NCBI RefSeq assembly: GCF_036231965.1
Contig: NZ_CP109499.1
Location: 4,774,001 to 4,838,000 of the forward strand
DNA length: 64,000 nt
Source: Streptomyces sp. NBC_01428
GTDB lineage: Bacteria; Actinomycetota; Actinomycetes; Streptomycetales; Streptomycetaceae
Direction: 5' to 3'
The position numbers and the translations under genes are program-made. Under the pieces are notes generated by a model that worked only from the letters and a program-made list of their open reading frames with translations, was not told the origin of the DNA and did not search any database. Shown here piece by piece: positions 35,475-44,232 of the stretch (the first letter of the stretch is position 1; each line of letters begins with the position of its first letter).

Positions 35475-35544
35475 GCGGACGGCCGATGCGCTCTCATCGG
35501 CCGCGGGACGTCCGTGTGGGGTAGTGCTCTGTGGGGTTTCACAG

Positions 35545-35582
35545 CGGCTGCGCGACGGTGCTTCGGCGCCGTCGCGCAGCCG
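35545..35582 (+). terminator. Terminator of the small secreted protein gene
   Basis: CGGCTGCGCGACGG (35545-35558) pairs with CCGTCGCGCAGCCG (35569-35582), 14-bp perfect stem, then TGTTTTC. Confidence 0.85.
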
Positions 35583-35683
35583 TGTTTTCGGGGCGTGCCC
35601 CTCCGGAGCGCATGCGCGCGCCCGGCCGTTCGAGGGCCCCCGGCAGGCTGACCGTCGCGGCATCGGGGGCGGCGTCCGTGACC

Positions 35684-35715
35684 TTGACAGTGCAGTGCAT
35701 CTGACGGACAGTCAG
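35684..35715 (+). promoter_or_regulatory. Promoter/operator of the acyl-CoA operon
   Basis: A perfect TTGACA at 35684-35689 is followed by the dyad CTGAC-GGACA-GTCAG at 35701-35715, where the -10 region should be. A TetR-type repressor binding here would block the promoter. No clear TANNNT hexamer was found, so the exact start site is uncertain. Confidence 0.45.
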
Positions 35716-35752
35716 AAACCCCTGTCCGTACGAGGTCCGGGAGGCCGCCGCG

Positions 35753-36949
35753 GTGCACCTCGCCCCCACCGAACGCCAGCAGCGGCTGCGTGCCGAACTC
35801 CGCGCGTACTTCAAGGACCTGATGCCGGACGGACCGCCGCCCGCCGACGATCCGGCACGGCAGCGCGACCTGCTCCGACGCATCGGCGCCGACGGACTGC
35901 TCGGCCTCGGCTGGCCCGTCGCGTACGGCGGACAGGGGCGCGGCGCGGACGAGCAGTTCGTCTTCTTCGACGAGGCCTACCGGGCGGGCGCGCCCGTCTC
36001 GATGGTCACGCTGAACACCGTCGGCCCGACCCTCATGAAGTACGGCAGCGAGGAGCAGAAGGAAACCTTCCTGCCCCGCATCCTGAGCGGCGACCTCGTC
36101 TTCGCCATCGGCTACTCGGAGCCGTCGGCCGGCACCGACCTCGCCTCCCTGCGAACGCGTGCCGTACGGGAACCGGGCGCGTCCTCGGATCCGGAGGGCG
36201 CCGGGGACGGGTACTGGCGGATCGACGGGCAGAAGATCTTCACCTCCAACGCCCAGAACGCCGACTGGATCTGGCTCGCCTGCCGGACCGACCCGGAGGC
36301 GCCCAAGCATCAGGGCATCTCGATCGTCCTCGTCCCCACGGACGCGCCCGGTTTCTCGTGGACGCCGATCGAGACGGTCGGCGGCCAGACGACCACCGCG
36401 ACCTACTACGACGGTGTCCGCGTCCCGGCCGCGAACCTGGTCGGCGAGGAGAACGGCGGCTGGGGACTCATCACCAACCAGCTGAACCACGAGCGGGTCG
36501 CCCTCGCCGCGATCGGCATGCAGGCCGAGGACTTCTACGCGGCCGCGCTGGCGGCGGCCAGGACACCCGATCCGGTGACGGGGCGGCGGCGGGTTGACGA
36601 GCCGTGGGTCCGTTTCCAGCTGGCCGAGGTGCATGCCCGGCTGGCGGCATCACGCCTGCTCAACTGGCGTTTGGTGGGGGACGTGGGAGCCGGTCGATTG
36701 GCGCCGGGAGACGCCAGCGGCGTGAAAGTCGTGGGAACCGAATCCGCGGTCGCGGTGTACCGAATGTGTCAGCACATTGTGGGAGAGGACGCACTGGTCC
36801 GCTCCGGTTCACCAGGGGCGTTCGGGGCCGGCGAGCTGGAGCGGATGAACAGGGCGGCGCAGATCAACACGTTCGGGGGCGGGGTGAGCGAGGTGCAGCG
36901 GGAGATCGTCGCGACGATGCGGCTCGGGATGAAGAGGGGGCGGCGATGA
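35753..36949 (+). CDS. Acyl-CoA dehydrogenase (FadE29/ChsE-like)
   Basis: 398 residues, GTG start. FAD-dependent ACAD fold: FAIGYSEPSAGTDLASLRT (FAD/substrate loop), WRIDGQKIFTSNAQNADWIW, and a C-terminal RMNRAAQINTFGGGVSEVQRE helix. Together with the half-length homologue two genes downstream it resembles the alpha2beta2 ChsE1-ChsE2 (FadE28-FadE29) dehydrogenase that acts on short steroid side-chain CoA esters in Mycobacterium. First of five genes with ATGA/GTGA or 1-bp junctions. The stop overlaps the next ATG. Confidence 0.88.
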   Translation: MHLAPTERQQRLRAELRAYFKDLMPDGPPPADDPARQRDLLRRIGADGLLGLGWPVAYGGQGRGADEQFVFFDEAYRAGAPVSMVTLNTVGPTLMKYGSEEQKETFLPRILSGDLVFAIGYSEPSAGTDLASLRTRAVREPGASSDPEGAGDGYWRIDGQKIFTSNAQNADWIWLACRTDPEAPKHQGISIVLVPTDAPGFSWTPIETVGGQTTTATYYDGVRVPAANLVGEENGGWGLITNQLNHERVALAAIGMQAEDFYAAALAAARTPDPVTGRRRVDEPWVRFQLAEVHARLAASRLLNWRLVGDVGAGRLAPGDASGVKVVGTESAVAVYRMCQHIVGEDALVRSGSPGAFGAGELERMNRAAQINTFGGGVSEVQREIVATMRLGMKRGRR

Positions 36950-38421
36950 GCGGGCGCGGGAGGGGACCCGGAGACACTCCGGCGGACGGTCGCGGCCGAG
37001 GCCGCGGTGGGGGCGGATTGAGTGCAGATGGCCTCGGCACGGGTGGTGACCGCCAGGGTGGGGCTGGGGCCGGGGCCCGGGTTGGAGTTGGGGCGGAGAT
37101 GGGTGCGGGTGCGGGCGTCGGTGCAGGGGGTGCGGCCGGTGGCGAGGGCTTCGCGGTGAGCGCCGGGGGCGGTGAGCGTGGGGATGGGGGCGACGAACTT
37201 CTGCTGAAGCTCCGGGAGTTCGAAGGGCGCGCTGCCACGGTCGGAGGCATCGGCAGGGACCCGGTCAACGCACCGATGATCCGGCACTGGTGCGAGGCGA
37301 TGGGGGACGCCCACCCGGGCTATCGGGGGCCGGACGCGGTGGCTCCACCCACCATGCTCCAGGCGTGGACGATGGGCGGCCTCGCGGGTCACGCCGGTCG
37401 GCCCGGCCGCTCGGACACGAACGACGAGCTGTTCGCGCTCCTCGACGGAGCGGGCTGTACCTCGGTGGTCGCCACCGACTGCGAGCAGGAGTATCTGCGT
37501 CCGCTGCGGCTCGGGGACGAGATCACCTTCGACTCGATGATCGAGTCCGTCTCCGAGCGCAAGACGACCAAGCTGGGCACGGGGTACTTCATCACGACGC
37601 GCATGGACGTCCGCGCGGGAGGAGAACTCGCCGGGACACACCGGTTCCGCATCCTCAAGTACGCGCCAGCGCGGCGGAATCCGCAGGGCGATGAAGGTCC
37701 CGCCGGGGTGAGCGCCGCGAAGGGCGCCGGGCGGACCACCGACACCACCGACACGGCCAGCCCGGCCGACTCTGCGACAGCGGCCAGTACCGCCGCCCCC
37801 GCTGCACCGGTCGGGCCCGCGGAGCCTGTCGGCGCCACCGGCTTCGCCGTACCGGTCGGCTCCGCTGCGCCCATCGGCTCCGCCCCACCGGTTGGCTCCG
37901 CCGAACCGATCGGCACCGGCGCCGCGCCCCGGCCGGGGAGCAGTCGTCCGCGTCCCGTGGTCAACCGGGACAACGCCGGTTTCTGGGAGGGAGTCGGACA
38001 CCGGCGGTTGCTGATCCAGCGCTGCACGGGGTGCGGGACGCTGAGGTTCCCGTGGCTGCCGGGGTGCAACACGTGTGGTGGCCCGGAGTGGGACACCGTG
38101 GAGGCGAGCGGTGAGGGGACCGTCTACTCGTATGTCGTGATGCACCATCCGTCGTTCCCCGCCTTCGACCCTCCCTACGCGGTCGGCCTGATCGAACTCG
38201 CCGAGGGCGTGCGCATGGTGAGCAACGTGGTGGGCGTGCCGCACGACCACGTCCGGGTCGGCATGCCTGTGCGCCTCGAATTCCGGCAGTACGACGAGGA
38301 GTTGCTGCTGCCGGTGTTCCGGGCCGGCACGGGACGCGAGGGCGACGGAACGGCCGGCGGACCAGCCACTTCGCCGGCCACGCCCGGCGCTGTCGGCGTC
38401 CCCTCGGGCGGGGGGAGCTGA
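36946..38421 (+). CDS. MaoC-like hydratase + DUF35 OB-fold protein (ChsH2-like)
   Basis: 491 residues from the ATG at 36946 (ATGA overlap). Residues 1-80 are a Gly-rich low-complexity leader. Residues ~85-245 are a MaoC-like hot-dog domain (PMIRHWCEAMGDAHPGYRG, ATDCEQEYLRPLRLGDEI). Residues ~265-330 are an Ala/Pro/Gly repeat linker (VGSAAPIGSAPPVGSAEPIG). The C-terminal ~150 residues are a DUF35 zinc ribbon/OB fold (RCTGCGTLRFPWLPGCNTC, YSYVVMHHPSFPAF). ChsH2 of M. tuberculosis has the same MaoC-DUF35 order, in which DUF35 docks the Ltp2 aldolase. The two repeat-rich inserts are unusual. Confidence 0.88.
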   Translation: MSGRGRGPGDTPADGRGRGRGGGGLSADGLGTGGDRQGGAGAGARVGVGAEMGAGAGVGAGGAAGGEGFAVSAGGGERGDGGDELLLKLREFEGRAATVGGIGRDPVNAPMIRHWCEAMGDAHPGYRGPDAVAPPTMLQAWTMGGLAGHAGRPGRSDTNDELFALLDGAGCTSVVATDCEQEYLRPLRLGDEITFDSMIESVSERKTTKLGTGYFITTRMDVRAGGELAGTHRFRILKYAPARRNPQGDEGPAGVSAAKGAGRTTDTTDTASPADSATAASTAAPAAPVGPAEPVGATGFAVPVGSAAPIGSAPPVGSAEPIGTGAAPRPGSSRPRPVVNRDNAGFWEGVGHRRLLIQRCTGCGTLRFPWLPGCNTCGGPEWDTVEASGEGTVYSYVVMHHPSFPAFDPPYAVGLIELAEGVRMVSNVVGVPHDHVRVGMPVRLEFRQYDEELLLPVFRAGTGREGDGTAGGPATSPATPGAVGVPSGGGS

Positions 38422-38422
38422 C

Positions 38423-39526
38423 ATGGACTTCACGCCCACCGAGGAACAGGCGGCGGCCCGGGACCTCGCCGCCCGGATCTTCGGCGACCTCTCCACGCCC
38501 GAGCGGCTCACCGCGGCCGGGACGGACAGTGACGCGGGGCTGTGGAAAGAGCTGTGCGCCGCCGGGCTCGTGGCGGCCGTCGAGGACATCGGGCTCCTCG
38601 GCCTGGTGCTGCTGCTGGAGGAGCAGGGCCGCACCACGGCGCAGGTGCCGTTCGCCGCGAGCTGCGTGTACGGGCTGCTCGCGGTTGCGGCGCACGGTTC
38701 TCCCGAGCAGCGCGAGCGGCTGCTGCCGGGAATCGCGGACGGGACCGTGGTGGTGGCCGGAGCGCTGCGCGGCTCGGGCTCGGTCGTCGGCATCGAGGCC
38801 GGCCGCTCCTCGCCCGATGCTGATGCGGGACGGCCGCTGCTGACGGGGGTCGTCCCGGCGGTGCCCTGGCTGCGGGACGCGACGCATGTTCTGGTGGCCG
38901 ACGACCGGCGCGGGCTCTGGCTGGTGCGCACCGCGGAGGCGCCGGCGGGCGAACCAGTCGAGCTGACGGCGCCCTGGTCGGCCATCCGCCTGATCCTTCA
39001 GGGAACGCCGGGCGAGCCGCTCGGCACGGCGAGTGCGTACGAGGACGTGCTGGCCATGGCCCGCACAGCGTTTGCCGGACTGCAGGCCGGGGTGTGCGCG
39101 GGATCGCTGGCGCGCGCCGTCGTTCACACGAACGAGAGGGAGCAGTTCGGACGCCCGCTCGCCGCCAAGCAGGGAGTCCAACTGCGCGCCGCCGACGCGC
39201 ACATGGACATCGAGGCGATACGGGTGACGGCGTACGAGGCGGCGTGGCGCCGGGACGAGGGGCTGCCGTACCGGACGCATGCCCTGACCGCCGCTTGGTG
39301 GGCGTCCGAAGCAGGGCAGCGCGTGGTGCACGCGGGCCAATATCTGCACGGCGGAGCGGGGGCCGACCTCGACCATCCGGTGCACCGGCACTTCCTGTGG
39401 GGCCGGCAGCTGGACGCGTATCTGGGAGGCGGGGGCGAAGTGCTGCAGGAACTAGGTGAGTTGATCGTCGAGGGCGAGCCGATCGTCGAGGGCGAGCCGA
39501 TGGTGGAGGGGGAGGTAGAGACATGA
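38423..39526 (+). CDS. Acyl-CoA dehydrogenase, partner subunit (FadE28/ChsE-like)
   Basis: 367 residues, starting 1 bp after the previous stop. Divergent ACAD with a short N-terminal domain (FTPTEEQAAARDLAARIFGDL) and FAD-region FAGLQAGVCAGSLARAVVHT followed by EREQFGRPLAAKQGVQ. The middle domain is reduced, as in the non-catalytic or complementary subunit of heterotetrameric ChsE enzymes. The C-terminus carries three 18-bp in-frame repeats (39463-39516) encoding IVEGEP units. Stop overlaps the next start (ATGA). Confidence 0.85.
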   Translation: MDFTPTEEQAAARDLAARIFGDLSTPERLTAAGTDSDAGLWKELCAAGLVAAVEDIGLLGLVLLLEEQGRTTAQVPFAASCVYGLLAVAAHGSPEQRERLLPGIADGTVVVAGALRGSGSVVGIEAGRSSPDADAGRPLLTGVVPAVPWLRDATHVLVADDRRGLWLVRTAEAPAGEPVELTAPWSAIRLILQGTPGEPLGTASAYEDVLAMARTAFAGLQAGVCAGSLARAVVHTNEREQFGRPLAAKQGVQLRAADAHMDIEAIRVTAYEAAWRRDEGLPYRTHALTAAWWASEAGQRVVHAGQYLHGGAGADLDHPVHRHFLWGRQLDAYLGGGGEVLQELGELIVEGEPIVEGEPMVEGEVET

Positions 39527-40254
39527 GGGGGGAGCGGACCGTTGCGGGTTCGGCGACCCGGGCCGGCGGTTCCGGGCCGACGCCTGGACCCGGAGAACCT
39601 GGTCATGGAGGCCCCGGTCATGGAGGCCCCAGTCATGGAGACCCCGGTCACGGAGGCCCCGGGTTTGGAGACCCAGGCCACGGAGACCTCGGGCTTGGAG
39701 ACCCAGGCCACGGAAGCCCGGGAGCGGCAGCCGTGTCCGGCGGCACGGAATCGGCCTACAAGGCCGGTGACGCACTGCCGCCGCTGGAGATCGAGATCAC
39801 CCGTACGTTGATCGTGGCCGGGGCGATCGCGTCGCGGGACTACCAGGACGTGCACCACGACGTGGAGCTGGCTCGGGAGAAGGGCTCGCCGGACATCTTC
39901 ATGAACATCCTGACGACCAACGGCCTGGTCGGACGGTACGTGACCGATCACTTCGGCCCGGCTTCCGTACTGCGCGCGGTCGCCATCCGGCTCGGCGCCC
40001 CGAACCATCCGGGGGACACCATGGTGATGACGGGCTCGATCGAGAAAGTCGAAGGGGACACGGTCACGGTGCGCGTCCTCGGCACCAACAAGATCGGCCG
40101 GCACGTCATGGGCACGGTGACGGTGACCGTTCCAGGTCCGACAACGACGGCACCACCCTCTGCCCTGATCGCTGCCTCCTCCCGTTCCACGCCCGCTGCC
40201 CCCTCCTCTCCTTCCGCCTCCGGCAAGGCCCAGGCTGAGGGTGGTGCCTCGTGA
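39523..40254 (+). CDS. MaoC-like enoyl-CoA hydratase (ChsH1-like) with repeat extension
   Basis: 243 residues. Residues ~27-66 are eight GHGGP-type pentapeptides encoded by a 15-bp minisatellite. The catalytic hot-dog core follows (residues ~80-200): PPLEIEITRTLIVAGAIASR, then DYQDVHHDVELAREKGSPD with the Asp/His dyad, IFMNILTTNGL and TGSIEKVEGDTVTV. The C-terminal 40 residues are Ser/Pro/Ala-rich. ChsH1 and ChsH2 form a heteromeric hydratase in Mycobacterium. Whether the repeat is translated depends on the start: the ATG at 39523 overlaps the previous stop and is the natural one, while a GTG near 39733 would give the core only. Confidence 0.82.
   Translation: MRGERTVAGSATRAGGSGPTPGPGEPGHGGPGHGGPSHGDPGHGGPGFGDPGHGDLGLGDPGHGSPGAAAVSGGTESAYKAGDALPPLEIEITRTLIVAGAIASRDYQDVHHDVELAREKGSPDIFMNILTTNGLVGRYVTDHFGPASVLRAVAIRLGAPNHPGDTMVMTGSIEKVEGDTVTVRVLGTNKIGRHVMGTVTVTVPGPTTTAPPSALIAASSRSTPAAPSSPSASGKAQAEGGAS
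39601..39720 (+). repeat. 15-bp in-frame minisatellite
   Basis: Eight imperfect copies of GGTCATGGAGGCCCC, encoding GHGGP, GHGGP, SHGDP, GHGGP, GFGDP, GHGDL, GLGDP and GHGSP. The first two copies are identical; later ones diverge, mostly at third positions and in the HGG residues. Confidence 0.95.
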
Positions 40255-41417
40255 GTGTGCGCAGGCGGGACGACCTCGGAGGGCGGGCGGCGATCGTCGG
40301 GATCGGGGCCACCGAGTTCTCGAAGGACTCGGGGCGCAGTGAGCTGCGGCTGGCGGTGGAGGCGGTGCGGTCAGCACTGGACGACGCGGGGCTGACGCCG
40401 GACGACGTGGACGGGATGGTGACGTTCACGATGGACACCAGCCCGGAGATCACCGTCGCCCAGGCGGCCGGGATCGGGGAGCTGTCCTTCTTCTCCCGCG
40501 TCCACTACGGCGGCGGTGCGGCCTGTGCGACCGTCCAGCAGGCGGCGCTCGCGGTGGCGACCGGGGTGGCCGACGTCGTCGTCTGCTACCGGGCGTTCAA
40601 CGAGCGGTCGGGCCGCAGATTCGGCTCGGGTGTCCAGCGGCGGGAGCCGTCGGCGGAGGGCGCGGCGCTGGGCTGGGCCCTGCCGTTCGGACTGCTCACC
40701 CCGGCCTCGTGGGTGGCGATGGCGGCCCAGCGGTATCTGCACACCTACGGTCTGAGCCCGGAGGTGTTCGGGCATGTCGCGGTGACGGACCGGAAGTACG
40801 CGGCGACGAACCCGGCGGCGTACTTCCACGGAAGACCGATCACGCTCGCCGAGTACGCGGCGTCCCGGTGGATCGTGGAGCCGTTGCGGTTGCTGGACTG
40901 CTGCCAGGAGACCGACGGCGGCCAGGCGCTGGTCGTCACCTCCGTGGAGCGGGCCCGCGATCTGCCCCGTCCGCCGGTGGTCGTCGCGGCCGCCGCGCAG
41001 GGGGCCGGCCGGGCACAGGAGCAGATGACGAGCTTCTACCGGGACGATCTCACCGGGCTGCCGGAGATGGGCGTGGTGGCCAGACAGCTGTGGCGGACCG
41101 CGGGACTCGGGCCGGCGGAGATCGACGTGGGGATCCTGTACGACCACTTCACCCCGTTCGTGCTGACGCAGTTGGAGGAGTTCGGGTTCTGCAAGCCGGG
41201 GGAGGCGGCCGACTTCGTCGCGGAGGAGCGGCTGCCGTTGAACACGCACGGAGGACAGCTCGGGGAGGCGTATCTGCATGGGATGAACGGAGTGGCGGAG
41301 GGCGTCCGGCAGCTGCGGGGCACGTCCGTGAACCAGGTGGCCGGAGCCGAACGGGTCCTGGTCACGGCGGGCACGGGGGTCCCCACGTCGGGCCTGATCC
41401 TGGCCTCCGACGGCTGA
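40251..41417 (+). CDS. Thiolase-fold lipid-transfer protein / aldolase (Ltp2-like)
   Basis: 388 residues, GTG start overlapping the previous stop (GTGA). Thiolase-like fold: AAIVGIGATEFSKDSGR, GLTPDDVDGMV, GGGAACATVQQAAL and a C-terminal THGGQLGEAYLHGMNG. The thiolase active-site Cys residues are not obviously placed, while two Tyr (297 in GILYDHFTPF and 341 in GEAYLHGMNG) are where I expect the catalytic pair reported for steroid side-chain aldolase Ltp2. Predicted role: retro-aldol release of a short acyl-CoA after hydration by ChsH1/ChsH2-like enzymes, docked on DUF35. Substrate unknown. Confidence 0.87.
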   Translation: MSVRRRDDLGGRAAIVGIGATEFSKDSGRSELRLAVEAVRSALDDAGLTPDDVDGMVTFTMDTSPEITVAQAAGIGELSFFSRVHYGGGAACATVQQAALAVATGVADVVVCYRAFNERSGRRFGSGVQRREPSAEGAALGWALPFGLLTPASWVAMAAQRYLHTYGLSPEVFGHVAVTDRKYAATNPAAYFHGRPITLAEYAASRWIVEPLRLLDCCQETDGGQALVVTSVERARDLPRPPVVVAAAAQGAGRAQEQMTSFYRDDLTGLPEMGVVARQLWRTAGLGPAEIDVGILYDHFTPFVLTQLEEFGFCKPGEAADFVAEERLPLNTHGGQLGEAYLHGMNGVAEGVRQLRGTSVNQVAGAERVLVTAGTGVPTSGLILASDG

Positions 41418-41458
41418 GGGAGGCGTCCGCCCCGGCCTCGCGTCTCAGGGGGATCCAA

Positions 41459-41495
41459 CTGTCTCCCTGCCGCCTCCGGCTGTCTCCCTGCCGCC
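41459..41495. repeat. Short direct repeat downstream of the operon
   Basis: CTGTCTCCCTGCCGCC occurs at 41459-41474 and 41480-41495 (21-bp period). The surrounding 41418-41655 gap also has GGTGGGGCCACCCC-type dyads and holds the sigma-factor promoter; no gene seen. Confidence 0.6.
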
Positions 41496-41655
41496 ACTTC
41501 TCCCGGCCGTTGTCAGGGGTGAACCCTCAGGGGGTGGTGGGCGCTCGTCCACCTTCAGGAGGTGGGGCCACCCCCCTTCCTACAACCTGAGGCGGACATG
41601 GCTTCGGGACCTGCGGCCGATCCGCTGGAGGAGGGGTCGAACCTAGCGTGGAGCC

Positions 41656-42210
41656 ATGACCACACTCGTCTGCACCAGCGCCTCGGACGCCGCCACTCCG
41701 GCGACGCAGACCCGTTCGTACCCGTCGTTCTCCTCCTACATGAGGGCGCGCCAGCCGGTGTTGCTGCGGACCGCCCGGTCGCTCACCGCGAACCCGAGCG
41801 ATGCCGAGGACCTGCTGCAGACGGCACTGACGAAGACGTACGTCGCCTGGGACCGTATCGAGGACCATCGGGCGCTGGACGGCTATGTGCGGCGGGCGCT
41901 GCTGAACACGCGGACGTCGCAGTGGCGCAAGCGCAAGGTGGACGAGTTCGCGTGCGACGAGTTGCCGGAGCAGGAGGGGCTGCCCGCGGCGGACCCGGCC
42001 GAGCAGCAGGCGTTGCGCGACGCGATGTGGCGGGCGGTCATGAAGCTGCCGGCGCGTCAGCGGGCGATGGTGGTGCTGCGCTACTACGAGGATCTGAGCG
42101 AGGTCCAGACGGCGGAGGTGCTCGGCGTCTCCGTCGGCACGGTCAAGTCGGCGGTGTCGCGCGCGCTGGGCAAGATGCGGGAGGACCCGGAGCTGGCCCC
42201 CGCCGCCTAG
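41656..42210 (+). CDS. SigE-family ECF RNA polymerase sigma factor
   Basis: 184 residues. Sigma-70 region 2 (FSSYMRARQPVLLRTARSL, NPSDAEDLLQTALTKTYVAWDRI) and region 4 (KLPARQRAMVVLRYYEDLSEVQTAEVLGVSVGTVKSAVSRAL), the 'SigE family' layout of actinobacteria. No anti-sigma gene is adjacent, and no long C-terminal domain is present. It sits between the acyl-CoA operon and an acyl-CoA ligase gene on the same strand, which may be chance. Target promoters unknown. Confidence 0.92.
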   Translation: MTTLVCTSASDAATPATQTRSYPSFSSYMRARQPVLLRTARSLTANPSDAEDLLQTALTKTYVAWDRIEDHRALDGYVRRALLNTRTSQWRKRKVDEFACDELPEQEGLPAADPAEQQALRDAMWRAVMKLPARQRAMVVLRYYEDLSEVQTAEVLGVSVGTVKSAVSRALGKMREDPELAPAA

Positions 42211-42323
42211 GGCGTCTCCGCGGGCCCGGTCCGGCGGATCCGGCGAGGACGTGGGGTCCGTTCCCGTGCTCCGTACCGTGCCCGAGCAGGGGTGGCGCTG
42301 ATCGATCATTCCTGCGCCTAGTG

Positions 42324-42341
42324 ACATACCACGCGGTATGT
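42324..42341. promoter_or_regulatory. Palindromic operator candidate
   Basis: ACATACC-ACGC-GGTATGT, a perfect 7-bp dyad 60 bp upstream of the acyl-CoA ligase start. A related, imperfect element (TACTACCGCGTAGGCA) lies at 42364-42379. Suggests a TetR-type regulator of the ligase gene; the regulator is not identified. Confidence 0.5.
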
Positions 42342-42401
42342 GAGCAGAATCAGCGGAACCCATTACTACCGCGTAGGCAATGTCGCCCCCGGGAGGACGC
42401 C

Positions 42402-44057
<1,656 letters not shown>

Positions 44058-44087
44058 CCGATCGCTCCGGACGCATCGCGACACCTG

Positions 44088-44120
44088 CGCCGGGCGGGCG
44101 CCTCACGGCCCTGCCCGGCG
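44088..44120. terminator. Possible bidirectional terminator
   Basis: CGCCGGGC (44088-44095) pairs with GCCCGGCG (44113-44120), 17-nt loop, between the convergent ligase and kinase genes. The loop is long, so this is tentative. Confidence 0.4.
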
Positions 44121-44232
44121 TACCGCTGTCCCGGTCCCGGAGCGGCGAGCGGTCCCCGAGCGGTCCCCGACCTGCTCGGTGCCACCTCCGCGCCGCGGGG
44201 TGGGATGTGCACGACGGGATGTGCGCGGGGCG

